From Camelus bactrianus (taxonomy: Eukaryota; Chordata; Mammalia; Artiodactyla; Camelidae), in contig NC_133543.1 in the NCBI RefSeq assembly GCF_048773025.1, positions 6,293,365 to 6,357,364 on the forward strand: DNA of 64,000 nucleotides, read 5' to 3'. Positions 34,150-45,199 of the stretch are shown piece by piece (within the stretch, counting starts at the first letter, position 1; every line of letters starts with the position of its first letter). The translations under genes were made by a program, and so were the position numbers. The notes beneath the pieces were generated by a model. It was not told the origin of the DNA. It was given only the letters and a program-made list of their open reading frames with translations, and ran no database searches.

Positions 34150-35930
34150 TTTGAAAAATAAAGCCATACTATATGTTTTCTGCAGCTCGCTTTATTCACT
34201 CAGGGGTATATCATAGACGTCCTCCCACTCCAGACTCACCCGGTCCTTTCAGATAGACTGGAGGGGTCTCCTGATGTGCAGGTGTGGTCTCTTGTGCAAG
34301 GACAACTTTGGTGGGAGAGTGCTGTGTACAAGGCCCTGGGCCAAGGGGAAACGCCGGCCCCCTAAGTGCCCACAACTCGCAGTGATTTACTGCATCATTG
34401 TCTTGATGGTGGACACTTAAGTTTTCTCCATTTTCCACTGTCAGAAAGGATGTTTGACTGGCATCTTTCTTTAACAGACATTCCTGTGATATTGTATGAG
34501 CATGCCTTTAGTTAAGTCTTCTGGAAATTTAGTCCCTGGATGTGACATTTACGTTCATCACAGGCTACTTTCAAGTGACTAGAAATTCCTTCTCCAGTGT
34601 GGAATGAAAAATGTAGAATTACTTATGTAACCAATTCTCTATTGCTGGATATGATTTCACTTCAGCTTTTCTTCCCACCAGTGTAAACACTACATCTATT
34701 TGAACTGATTTTTTTTTCTAAACGAAACGATTCCTAGAAGTGGGGTTGAATCAGTGTGTACACACGTTTTTCAGAGTTTACATATCCATTGACATGTCAT
34801 CCTCCAAAAAGGTCGCTCACAGTTTTTTCTCCCACAGATGGACACTAGCTACAATATCTTTTAAAAATATTTACCAATAAGATGAGCAAAAGTGCTTTTT
34901 CATTGTTTTAGTTTGCATTTGATGACCAGTGAGGTATTGAGCATTTTTCACTGATTAGCCATCTGACTTTTGAAAAGTGAATGATCCATTTTGTCCTTTG
35001 CACAAATTTAAGTGAGGGAGCTTCTTTTTGCTTTGTGACAGCTCTTTGTATGTTATGAACATTAATCCCTTGTCTTCATCAACATCTATCACAGAGTTTT
35101 TCCTTGTCATTTCTTTCGTTTCATTTTGTTCAGTAGGTTTATATTTGTTGTGGCTCAAAATATTCTTAAGATAGTAAATGTCTTCCTTTTGGGTTTTATC
35201 TTTGTTATTATTCTTAGAAATACTTTCTTATAATGGTATAAATCTCTTATGTAGGTTTATTTAATGTCTAAGATGGAGATGATAATAGTACTTGTTATAG
35301 TGAGGAGAAGTTGAATTAATGTGAGCAAAGAGTTGTATTTGCTGTTATTAGTATTTTAATATTTAAACAACTATCTGTAATTTTTTTTGTGGTCATTATG
35401 ACAGGAATAGAATTTGTTCTTTCCAGGTGATTCTCTGATTGTCCCAGGACAATTATTGAATTCACAATTTGCTCTTTGATTTGAAATCCCACATGCACAA
35501 AATACTTATGTACACTAGAGTCTCTTTTTGAGCTCATGCTATATTTCTGTCAATCATACTTCCTTACTCCTGCGCCATATCTTACATATTGTAAAAATTA
35601 ATTATTATCTGACAGTGCGATTTTTTTTGTTCTTTTCTTCCATCCCAAACTTTCTTGGCTATTATTATGACTTTATTATTCCTAAAGAATTCTAAAATAT
35701 TTTGTCAAGTTAAAAAAAAGTCAGATAAGAGTATTCATGGAATTTTTATTAAGTTTTGAATTATTTTTAGGAGAACTTCCGTATTTACAAAACTGTTTTC
35801 CTCCATGCAATATGTTGATGTCTCTACATTCACACCTCTTATTTACCCCTCAGTACAGTCCTGTAGTTATCTCCATGTACAACATGGGCATTAATTTTGA
35901 GTTTATTCCAGATTATTGTTGATGTTTTTC
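34150..35930 (-). mobile_element. Ancient L1/HAL1-type block
   Basis: In reverse complement it shows LINE-1-type 3' features: 'gattcctagaagtggggttg', 'catcctccaaaaaggtc', 'gatgaccagtgaggtattgagcat', 'tgtcctttgcacaaattta', and further right 'cttggctattattatgac' and 'gttttgaattatttttaggag'. It is highly diverged and probably made of several pieces. Short frames inside are residual. Confidence 0.65.
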
Positions 35931-36459
35931 TTAATTTTGTAAGTGAGAATTTTTTGCTATTATATTTTTTAACTGTTTAAACTGACACCTAGGAAGGCAG
36001 ATTCGGTTTGTAAATACTCACTTTGTAACAAATCATTTAAAATTGTAAGTATTAAGTAATTGTTCCTGGATCCTTTCTTTTGTGTTTTTAAATATTTGTT
36101 TCCAATATTATCAAAATGGTCATAGCTAAGAAGTATAGGTGTGGAGACTGATGGAGAGAGGTAGTGTGGCTCATGTACAAACTGTGAGCACTTTCATGGC
36201 TGCCTTTAGGCTGGAGAAGCCCCAGAAGAGCCCAGGTAAGACCAGGGGTGGCTTTGTATGCACTTGAAAGCCAGCTTTCCTACCTGTATGGTGAAGCCTG
36301 GTGGGCGTGGCAGGTAGATGATCAAGGACTGATCAAGGTCATTGGCTGCACAGAGCACTGTGTCTGTGAGAACTGGAGTCCATCGCCATGGGAAATGCTT
36401 GGTGCCAGGAACACTGCAGGGGAGCTGGGGAGTCTGTGTGTTAAGGATTTTCCAGTCCT

Positions 36460-36625
36460 GGGAGTGGGAAGATCAGACTCTGCATTCAGATCTGAGTTTG
36501 AATTCATCCTCTCTTGTTTACTGGTCCTCTGACTTTTGTCAAGTTATCTACCCTCTTTGAACTCATATTTTCTTATCTCTCAAAATAGGAGAATTACGGC
36601 CTGCTGCTAGAGTGTTTGATCAGGA
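36460..36625 (+). mobile_element. MIR SINE
   Basis: 'agactctgcattcagatctgagtttgaattcatcc…cttgtttactggtcctctgacttttgtcaagtt…tcatattttcttatctctcaaaataggag' follows the MIR sense strand. Confidence 0.75.
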
Positions 36626-36979
36626 TAAATGATTTGTTTCTATAAGATGCCACGTACAGTCAGAAGCTCAGTGAGAAATTGGCTGTCACCTCTTCATCTG
36701 CAACTCAGTGCTCGACAGGACATCGGGGCAAAGCCAGTCCGTAATTTGTTTGTGATGCAAGTAGGAACAAAATTAATGTCTTGCCTTTCCCTTGCAGTAT
36801 TCTTACTCCTTTGCTTCATTTACTTCTTTCCTCCTTTCCTTTCCCCTCCTCCACCAAAAGATCCTGAGACTCTCTCAGAACACTAGATTCAAATTACTTT
36901 AAAGGGTGTCTCATCCTCATGAAATGACATTAACTTAAAAAAAATCTGTACAGATCACAGACGTCATTGTATTTGATTT

Positions 36980-37012
36980 ACACACACACACGCACACCCA
37001 CCCACACACACA
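36980..37012. repeat. (CA)n microsatellite, interrupted
   Basis: A short CA tract with CGCACACCCACCC interruptions. Confidence 0.9.
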
Positions 37013-37734
37013 ATAAGCCAACCTAACACTTGCTGAGGGAGAAGGACCAATTTTTCTGAGTTTTCATTCACTGAGCGTGAGAGCAAAGTCTCTTATGCAG
37101 AATTTCACCTTGCTTAGTGCATGGTGTTTTTAATTGGATTTCTGCTTTGTGGCCATAGAACTATTCTTATAGAAGAGAGGATGTGGAGACATAGACATTC
37201 TGCTGAGATATTGGTGTCAAAATATTTGAGTTGGAAAGGACTTAGGACAGCATAGAGTAATAACTGTTTATGGGTGAGAATCCATGATGGTGTAACTTGG
37301 ACAAGAACCCGGGTCTTCTGTCTTCGTGTCCACGTGGATGAATAGGCAACAGGGCGGGAGATGGCAGGGATCCTTCTTGCTTGAGTTCCAGGGTCTTGCT
37401 AGTTTTCATTGCTCAGCTGTCTTTAGTTTAGGTCTGTGTGGCCTCTCATGGGAAGGTCACTCTGTCCTGAAAGACTGAGTTTCTAATCAGCAAAAAGCCC
37501 TGGACCCACTCATATTTCCCAGAGTTTTTCTGCTGTCCTGCTGACAGTTTGTATAAATGATACCTAAGAAACTACTGGATATAAAATCCTTATTGTTATC
37601 ATTTGCCCTCAAGTTCCATAGGAATGGGGTGCTGTCTCAGGCTGTCTAAGGCTAGATCTGAACAAAGATAGGGTGATAGGCTGTGCTGCTGGACCCTCCC
37701 CAGTCGAAAGGGATTTCCACCTTAGTTTTTAGAA

Positions 37735-37910
37735 TCAGACAGATGAGTTCAAATCTTGCCTTTACCAGTTATTAGCTTTGTGAACTTGGGGAAGAAACTG
37801 TACTTGTTTGTGTCCAATTTTCTTTATCTGTAAATAAGTTCAGTATTTATTTTAGGGTTTTTGTTTTAGAATTGAATGAGCTAATTTCCTCATTTATACC
37901 TAAAATACTG
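37735..37910 (+). mobile_element. MIR SINE
   Basis: 'gttcaaatcttgcctttaccagttattagctttgtgaacttggggaag…aattttctttatctgtaaataag' matches the sense MIR tRNA-related part and core. Confidence 0.8.
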
Positions 37911-38494
37911 ATCGCGTGGTTCTATGCTGGTGCCTTGGTAGAAGATTACTAAGGGACTCAGCAGTGAGAATGCAGGTGGGGGACCCCTGGATCATAGAGC
38001 TTACATTCCAGGATATGCTTGTAAAAAACTGGATGTGCAGTGGATTTTTAGTAAATGTCCATTCCTTTCCTTATCCACATTGATTGTATATATATCTTTG
38101 TACAATATATGAACAATTTTTTATTGCAATTTAAGTATCTTTGTAGTATTTAAATTATGTAGCTATAACAAAATACGTGAAATAAAATGATTTGTCTTTT
38201 ATTTTCTTTTCAATATGCAAAACAAAATAAAATAGAAAAGAAAAAAAGGTTTTGAAGGAGTAGAAATAATTTTATTTCTGTGGAATCAATTCCCTATGTT
38301 ACGTTTTTTAGTTGTGTTGTTAAACAGCATATAAAATTGATAGGTTGTGACTTCAGTGTTGATAGCTAGGTGAGTGTAGTTTCTTTTTGTGGTTGTCTTT
38401 GATGAATTATTTGAACTAGATCATAAATGATGTGCATGTTACATATTGGAAATGAGGAAAGAGTGGAGACATACTACCTCCAATGCAGTCATCT

Positions 38495-39034
38495 TGTTAC
38501 CAAGTCGAAACTCGTACTGCTTGCTGTATGACAGGCCAATAAATCGGGAGATTGAGGTGTTGGAGCAAGGAATAGTGACTTTATTTGAAAAGCTGGCAGA
38601 CCCAGAAGATGGCTGAATGACATGCTGGAGAACCGTCTCCCCCAAGTCAGAAATCAGTCCACTTTTATACTAAAAAGGGGCGGGGATGTGGTTGGTTGTT
38701 GCAAACTTCTTGCGGTATGAATTGTTTCTCCTTGGAATTCTTTGTTCTTGCAGCTGTCCACGTGGGTCAAATCATGGTGCCCCTCTAAAACCTCCAAAAA
38801 AAACCAAAGTTGATTTTCTATTTTGCAACTTGCCATCTCAACATAAGTGCAGAAGAGTTAACATCGTGAAAGATCAGAGCCCGGAGAATAGGCTCTCCTG
38901 GATATTTCAGGCTAAAGGCAACTTTCTTTTACAAAAGGTACAGAGCTACCAAGTCTGAGCCTAGAAAACAGCAAAGGTTTAAAGCCAAAGGAACAGATCT
39001 AATAATGCAGTCAAATTTATTCTTTTCTATTACA
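38495..39034 (-). mobile_element. Class I endogenous retrovirus solo LTR
   Basis: In reverse complement the 540-bp element starts TGTAATAG and ends GGTAACA. It has a TATA-like TAGTATAAAAGTGG (near 38668), an AATAAAG signal (near 38584) and a U5 ending CAATCTCCCGATTTATTGGC onwards. Its flanks ATCT (38491-38494) and ATTT (39035-39038) would fit a 4-bp class I target duplication with one change. It belongs to the same family as 2817-3300 and the fragment at 1993-2046, and lies in opposite orientation to 2817-3300. No internal retroviral region is attached. Confidence 0.82.
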
Positions 39035-40194
39035 ATTTCTTTTTCCACCACATAAATAATTTTAGTAAGAAACATGAGCAATTCTTTTACTTATGCTTCT
39101 TAGTAACGGATAAGTGGGCCAAATACATTTATGAGAGCAGGGATGCTGTGCGGGCATTGGGGTCACAGCAAACTCTTGTTGGGGGTGGTCGACTCTGCAA
39201 CATGTCTGATGCCCCGTGGGTGTTGGTGAGGGACCCCATAACCAGGGGCTCTCTTCAGGAACCAGCATATGGGCATTGACCTCTGGAGACCTTTTTCAGC
39301 TGCCGGAAATTTTTTCAGATAATGTGACTGAAAAACCACTTCAGCTGGTGATAATTAGGGAATAAAGGAAGAGGAAAAGGGCTTGGATTAGATTAGAAGA
39401 GAAGGACAGAATATCAGGGAACCTGGGGGCTTGGCAGTGGGTCCTTGGGAGAGAGGGGAGCAGAGGTGGGGAGGGGCACGGCTCTGGAACCAGCTCCTGC
39501 ACCTGTCCCAGGGCCCAAGTCACACAGCTTTAAATTGGCCCAGGACGCTTTCCTGTCTGGATGTCACCCTGGGCAGAACCTTGAGAATCGAAGTAAGGGG
39601 TGGGCAGCACTCACCTAGGGGATCACTGAGGACTTCGTTCAAGTCCACGGTGCCTTTTCTGGTCATGTGTGTTCACTTGCCCTTTATCTTAGGATCTGAG
39701 GAGCAGGAGCAAGGAACGCAGGGAGAGATTCAGGAAGACATCTGACTGTGTTAAGAGACGATAGTCACAGCCACACGGGGAGCGAGGACACTTGCAGCAA
39801 AGTAAAACGACTTCACAACTATTGCATCAGAGCTGCCGGTGTGAGAGAGCCTAAGCCTGTCTCAGAGTGCAGGGGACAAGTGGAAAGGAATGGTAAATTT
39901 CCACTGACAGTTGAAATTTTGTTAAATAGCCTGCTACTGTTGCTTGTATCACTTGAATGAATGCAGGCATATTTCTATGGGCATTTATATGTTCACTCAA
40001 ACCCACCAGCCACTCTTGCCCCCATCGGGGATGGGCTTTCTCAAGCACAGTGTACCTCCTGCTTGGGTGGGCCATGCTGCGGGTCCTCGCCTGGGGCCGG
40101 GCTGCTACAGGGCACTGAGTCCCCGAGGCACGGCCTGCGAGACACGACAGGAACACCTCTGCTCTTGACTGAGGGCCTCCGTTTCCCCCTGCAG

Positions 40195-40317
40195 TGTAAG
40201 AATGCTGGTGACTGAGTTAGAAGCATGCTTCGAAGCTGTCCATGTCCTTGCCATCCAGAAGCGGAGCCTGGGAGCTACCGAATTTCTCCAGAATGCAGTT
40301 TACATTCACCTTGACAA
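40195..40317 (+). pseudogene. TRAPPC9: TRAPPC9 pseudogene, exon 6
   Basis: The acceptor is TTTCCCCCTGCAG. The segment gives CKNAG, then after a shift [20 protein letters not shown], then [13 protein letters not shown]. Human has [20 protein letters not shown] and [22 protein letters not shown]. The 4 bases present where VI needs 6 mean a 2-base deletion and an early stop in the original frame. One base is also missing where human has the LRQ codons at the end. The arginine of AVRV has become histidine (CAT). Over the best 33 residues identity is about 79% by eye. The donor GTGAGT at 40318 is intact. Confidence 0.93.
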
Positions 40318-41754
40318 GTGAGTTATGTCCTTTTACATGTGGAGGAATTGCTGCCGTTTCCCTGGAACTTACTCACCACTAGTCTATCTGATTTTTCTGT
40401 GCTTGGATTCAATATGGCATGCTAAAAATTCTGGAGTCAGATCTTGAAACCCTGATGAAGAGGATTATTTTATTTCTTTATATGATAGTATTTTACTTAC
40501 AAAATTCAGAGTTTTCGGTTCTTTCAAAAATTTTTTGGGGGGTTGGAGAAACAACTTTGCTCTTACCATCTTTGTGACCTGTTGCTTTGTGCCTCTCACC
40601 TGTCTTCTGTCACTTCTGAGGCGGTTCCATTTGTGACCCTGTCCGGGTTGTTCATGGTATAAAACATAAAGTCTGTAAAACTACAGTCCCATTTACTCCG
40701 AAGACATTCCACAAATACTACTTAAATCTGGGTTTGGTTTTAAGAAGACAGAAGCATTAGAACATGTACTTGCAGGTTGCTAGTGCAAAATCCCCAAATC
40801 AATAGTCTAGCTCAACATCTAATATCTTTCTAATCTACCTTGGATTTGTATGGATAAGTGAAGCAGTTTGCTAAGAACTCAAGACCAGGGTTAGAATACA
40901 GGCTGGTGTAGCTCAGCAGGTCCTCCCAAGCTGATGCTCTGCCAGAGGGCGGGTCCTAGGGGAGAGGGCGTGTCCTCCCCTCCCTGAGCTGACAATTTGA
41001 TGGCCAAGACCTTCATCAGGTGAAGAACTTGACTTTCTTCTAAGAACAGTGGGTTTGAAATCAGTCCTAAAAGCGTGGGAGTGACACAATCCCATTTGTC
41101 TCAAGTAGGGGAGAGTGGCTTTGGGGCCACTTGGGAGACTCGTGAGTCCAGGTGGGCAGTGTTGGTGGCTTCCACTTGACCGGTGGGATGGTCAGTGGGT
41201 AAAAGCGAACAGATTGAAGGCATGTTTAGATGGTAAAAAGGAAAGGATGAATGCTGTCTGTGAAGGTAGGATGGAGGAAGGAACAGGTTTCTGGGTGGAT
41301 TAATGAGGTAAGTGATGGTCCTGCTGTGCTCTGAGGAGGGAAAGCTGTAGAGGGATTTCTGGGGGATAACTGATGAGTACAGCTGTGGGTAAAGTGAACG
41401 GCTGTTAGATGTGTGGTTTGGGAGCTCAGGTGAGAGCCAGTAGTGAGTAGGGGGAGGGGAGAGAGACTTTCAAATCAGTTTGTCTTGTGAACATACAAAT
41501 AAGGATGAGTAATGACACAATTAAAACCTCTATATTCTGTATTTAAAGCCCAGTAACATTTTGCTATATTGACTGCAGAGGTTCTTAATTTTTTTTAATA
41601 GAAATAAAATAAATAGAAACAAAATAGTGGAGATAATGAAATTCTTAGAGTTGATGTGTGTCCTTGTATGTATTTTCATACCTCATCTGTTTATAACCAT
41701 AATCTACAAATAGATCGCTTGGTTAGCATAAGAGTTAAACAGAGGGACGTGACA

Positions 41755-41860
41755 CACAGTGTTGGGGCTTGAAGCTGATCTTCTCGGGCAAATTAAGTCA
41801 CCTCTCTGTGCCTTAGTTGCATCATCTGTGACTTCCCCCGGGCCCCTCATCACAGCTGAT
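41755..41860 (+). mobile_element. MIR SINE fragment
   Basis: 'gttggggcttgaagctgatcttctcgggcaaattaagtcacctctctgtgccttagttgcatcatctgtgac' follows the MIR sense strand. Confidence 0.6.
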
Positions 41861-42764
41861 TTCCTAGACTAGATGTTGGGAGGGAGGCTGCTGAAGGGAA
41901 TAAGAAGTGGCAACTTCTAGGGATATTGAAGAGAGAGACAAAAGCAGATTAAAGCCAATAAACTGAGTAAAAATACCCTCAAAAGAGAAAGAATCCCGCA
42001 GTGTTTTGAGCCACTTAGCGTAAGGGAAACAAAATCAGGTAGACCCAAAGCTCTTGAGCATGTGAGTATTATGGGTGGGAGGGTGTCATCAGAAAAGGGT
42101 TGAGAAAAGGCCTTTTCATTTCCCTAGACGTTTCCAGTAAGGATGGGGAGCAGAAGAGAAAACCCCCTGCTTCACAGTGGAAGCTGCTGTTTTGTGCAAA
42201 ACTGACCAAAGTTTGGAGACCAGCCATCAGCGGTGCTGGCAAATGAAGAGACTTTGAGATTGGGTGGGGCACTTGCTGCGACTTCCAGGTGACCTGCGGG
42301 CTGGGGGCTGTGAGGCAGGCAGTAGGCTTACAGGGTGACCCGGGCATAATCCCTGGCTCTGAGGCTGCTGGTCTGAGTAGCAAACATAGGCACCCGCAGT
42401 CCTAATGGGGCAGCTCGGGATGTGGCCTGGGACACCTGCTGAGCTGAGGGTGAGAAGAGGGCTTCCCTGAGGGGGTGTCATTCGGAGAGTGGGAACGTGT
42501 TCCAGCAGGGGAGGAAGAGCCTCTGAGCAGGGTGCTGGATGCACAGGCAAGACCAGCCTGAGCACGGAGGCTTCTGGGAGCCAGAAGTCATACAATGGCC
42601 CGAACCACCTTGTTCCTGCGAGACTGCAGGGAAAAGATGCTGAAAAAGTAGGCTAGGGTCAGACCCTGTGGTGTTTTATGAGTGCCAGTAATGGACTGGT
42701 CAGGCAGGCACGAGAGAACCCTGTGGGCGTCCCAGCTGGGGCGTCACACCGGAGGGAGGAGCAG

Positions 42765-42865
42765 AGTTATAGACTTTGCCACTTATTAGCTGTGTGACTT
42801 TAAGCAAGATCACCCCACCTCTCTATATATATATCTTCGTCTGTAAAGTGACAGAGTGACAAGCT
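42765..42865 (+). mobile_element. MIR SINE fragment
   Basis: 'gactttgccacttattagctgtgtgactttaagcaagatcacc…cttcgtctgtaaagtgacagag' is the MIR sense core with a small TA microsatellite in it. Confidence 0.8.
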
Positions 42866-43591
42866 CGTGTAATCAGAAGGCTTAGTTTAGCTCTGATCCT
42901 CTGTGTCCAGTCCTGTCAGTGCTGCCCTGTGAGGTTCTGCAGCGGCTGCTCTTACCCTGGGAAGGGAGGGCGTAGAGGGACATTGTAGTGCCCGAGGGCA
43001 GGAAGGGGTTGCTTTAAAAGCAGACATGTTGCCGCCTGCAGCTGCAGGCCTGCAGGCAGTTTGGTTGAAGGTCCTGCAGGGGACTTTGGAGGCCTTAGGT
43101 CGTGGAGAGTACTTTGGACGCCTTAGCTTCGTCTTAAGTCTTGTTTTCCCTTGCGGACCGGATTTGCCTTTGCAGATTGATGCTGAAGATTTGGGCTTCT
43201 AGCAAAGCTGTTTTCAGAGATGGGTATATACGTAAAATATCGTATAAAATAAAATGATTTATTTAACGTGTGGGACTTCGCAGCTGTTGGGAACAGCTCT
43301 GTTGTCCTGGTTGTCACGGAGGACACCAAGGGTCAGCAGAGCATGCGGGAAGGCAGGTAGCCTGCAGTGCTGCTGCGGGGTGTTCTCCCGAGTAGAGCAC
43401 TCTGCTGAGTTGACTCCTCTGAGTTTGGTTGCCAGATGAGCAGACAGCAAATTAATGAGTTCTGGTGGGATTGTATAATGACAGGAAGTAGGAGGAAACC
43501 GTAGTTTTTCCAGACTAAAACAAGCTTTTGTTTCCTGATCCAGTGTGTTCCATTACAGAATTGATGAGTTGTGTCTATTCTGGGACTTCAT

Positions 43592-44055
43592 TGAAATAAA
43601 CGTTCAGCCTAAATGATAAGAGTTATGTTTTATTTGGCTGGAGGAATCAAGCCGTTATGGCAACCTCTCAGATCACTCTGAGGGACTGTTTCCAATAGGT
43701 AGGGGAGGAGCTAGGATATATAGAAGTTTTACAAGAAAGACCAGGTAGTTGGAACAATAAAATATTGCTTGTTATCTAAAGAAAACCAGATATCTCAAGA
43801 TCAAGTATTTAGTGCTTTTCTATGTATGGGAGGAAGCAAACATTTGTGTCATTGAATTCATCCCTTTGGCAAGTACCTAGCTATCTAGGGCCAGTATCCT
43901 GTCCTTTCTTACTCTGAGTCCGCTCAGAGGGCACCACTGTGAGTGGCTGAGAGGCTGGGATGCAGGCATGCACTCGTTGGGGGTGGCAGCAGCCGCTGAT
44001 GACTTGGTTTCAGCATTCTTTGTTTACTGACATGGTTGCAGTATTTTCATTCACA
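43592..44055 (-). mobile_element. 3' LTR of the provirus
   Basis: This 464-bp direct repeat of 50266-50732 starts TGAAATA and ends TTCACA on the plus strand (TG…CA on the minus strand). Shared blocks include AAGAGTTATGTTTTATTTGG, GAGGAGCTAGGATATATAG and GCTTTTCTATGTATGGGAGG. The outer flank gives no clear target duplication with the other end. Confidence 0.9.
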
Positions 44056-44907
44056 GTGCTCCCCCTTGGTCCTAAATTCTGCCAATGTTTTGAGAGACAT
44101 TTCATGACCAATTTTGTCCCATGGTGCTAGGATGGCTCAATCCTAGTTCAGGTGAAGATCTTCTGAGTTGCCATTCAAGGTGTTAGTTTTTTATCAGGCC
44201 CTGTTGATACTAAAATTTCTCTGGATCACCTGTCTTACTTGTTTGTTATGATCCAGGAAGTGTTTTCCCTTCATTGCTCATTCCCATACCTAGAATCACA
44301 CTATTACAATTACTTTATTCAGGGTTATAAATTTTATCTATTTCTTCAAGATGTTTAGTCATCATCAATTTTGTAGGCCTAGTTACACTTTGGGAAATGT
44401 AACAGACAATTTTATAAAATAGATAGGATATAAGTAATACAGCTAGTAACGTTAATAAAGTCACGATTAAGAATTTAATAGTCGGGAAGTTGTATTTTGG
44501 GGTTAAAATTTTGCTTGTGTTTCTGATTGAGTTTGAGTGATCTTATGAGAAAGTTCATATTTATGGTCAGTCTCAGAGCAGGTATTAATTGGTCAGGTGA
44601 GGTCTCCCACCTTGTAAGATCAACAGAGGCCTAAACAGAACTATAATTTCTTTTTAGAATAACGTTTCTGAGGGCTATCTAGTTAGAGCCTTGGAGTAGG
44701 GAAACTCACAAAGGTAACACAGAAGAACTAGACATAGGTAATTTACCATAAACTTAACAATTGGAGTAGTTCATAATCAAAGGTAGGAGAAATTATCACA
44801 GTAATTTTTATGCAGGCCTGGTACGGTGTCTTGGGTCAGCTGTCTACCTCAGATATCGTCTTCTTCTCATCCTGGCCTGGTAGCTTTTTCTCCATTTGGG
44901 CATTGTT

Positions 44908-45153
44908 TTAAGGTGAGCAGTGTTCTATAGGCCAGTGCATTGCAGGGGCTATTTCTGATAGGAAATGAACCCGAAAGTCCGTTTCCTTCAACTTTGGTTT
45001 GTATGGTCTATTTAAGAGTACCTGATAAAGGGTCCTTTCATTCAGGTAGGAGAGAGTTAAGTCATGCCTGTTCCAGTTTGTATAATCCCCTGGCTGCAGG
45101 TCATGGGGCATTGGAACTTTACCCAAGGATAGATTAGTGAGCTTCAGAAACAA
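44908..45153 (-). mobile_element. Retroviral pol remnant (integrase C-terminal-like)
   Basis: A short minus-strand frame contains HDLQPGDY, then a TLYQVLL stretch and a final VHFLS-like patch. This is the order seen in the C-terminal domain of gammaretrovirus-type integrases (HDLQPGD…GPYQVLL…VHxSxxK). It lies at the expected place, between pol and the 3' LTR, with little space for an envelope gene. It is a fossil fragment within the provirus, not a host gene. Confidence 0.6.
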
Positions 45154-45199
45154 AGCTAGAGTATCCTATTAATAATTCAGTTAAACTGTACAGCAATGT

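Larger units (their letters stand above)
40318..43591 (+). other. Intron between exons 6 and 7, left of the provirus
   Basis: Non-coding. It holds two MIR fragments near 41760 and 42770 and some purine-rich old-repeat-like sequence (about 41050-41480). No gene, RNA gene or recent mobile element is visible. Confidence 0.6.
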
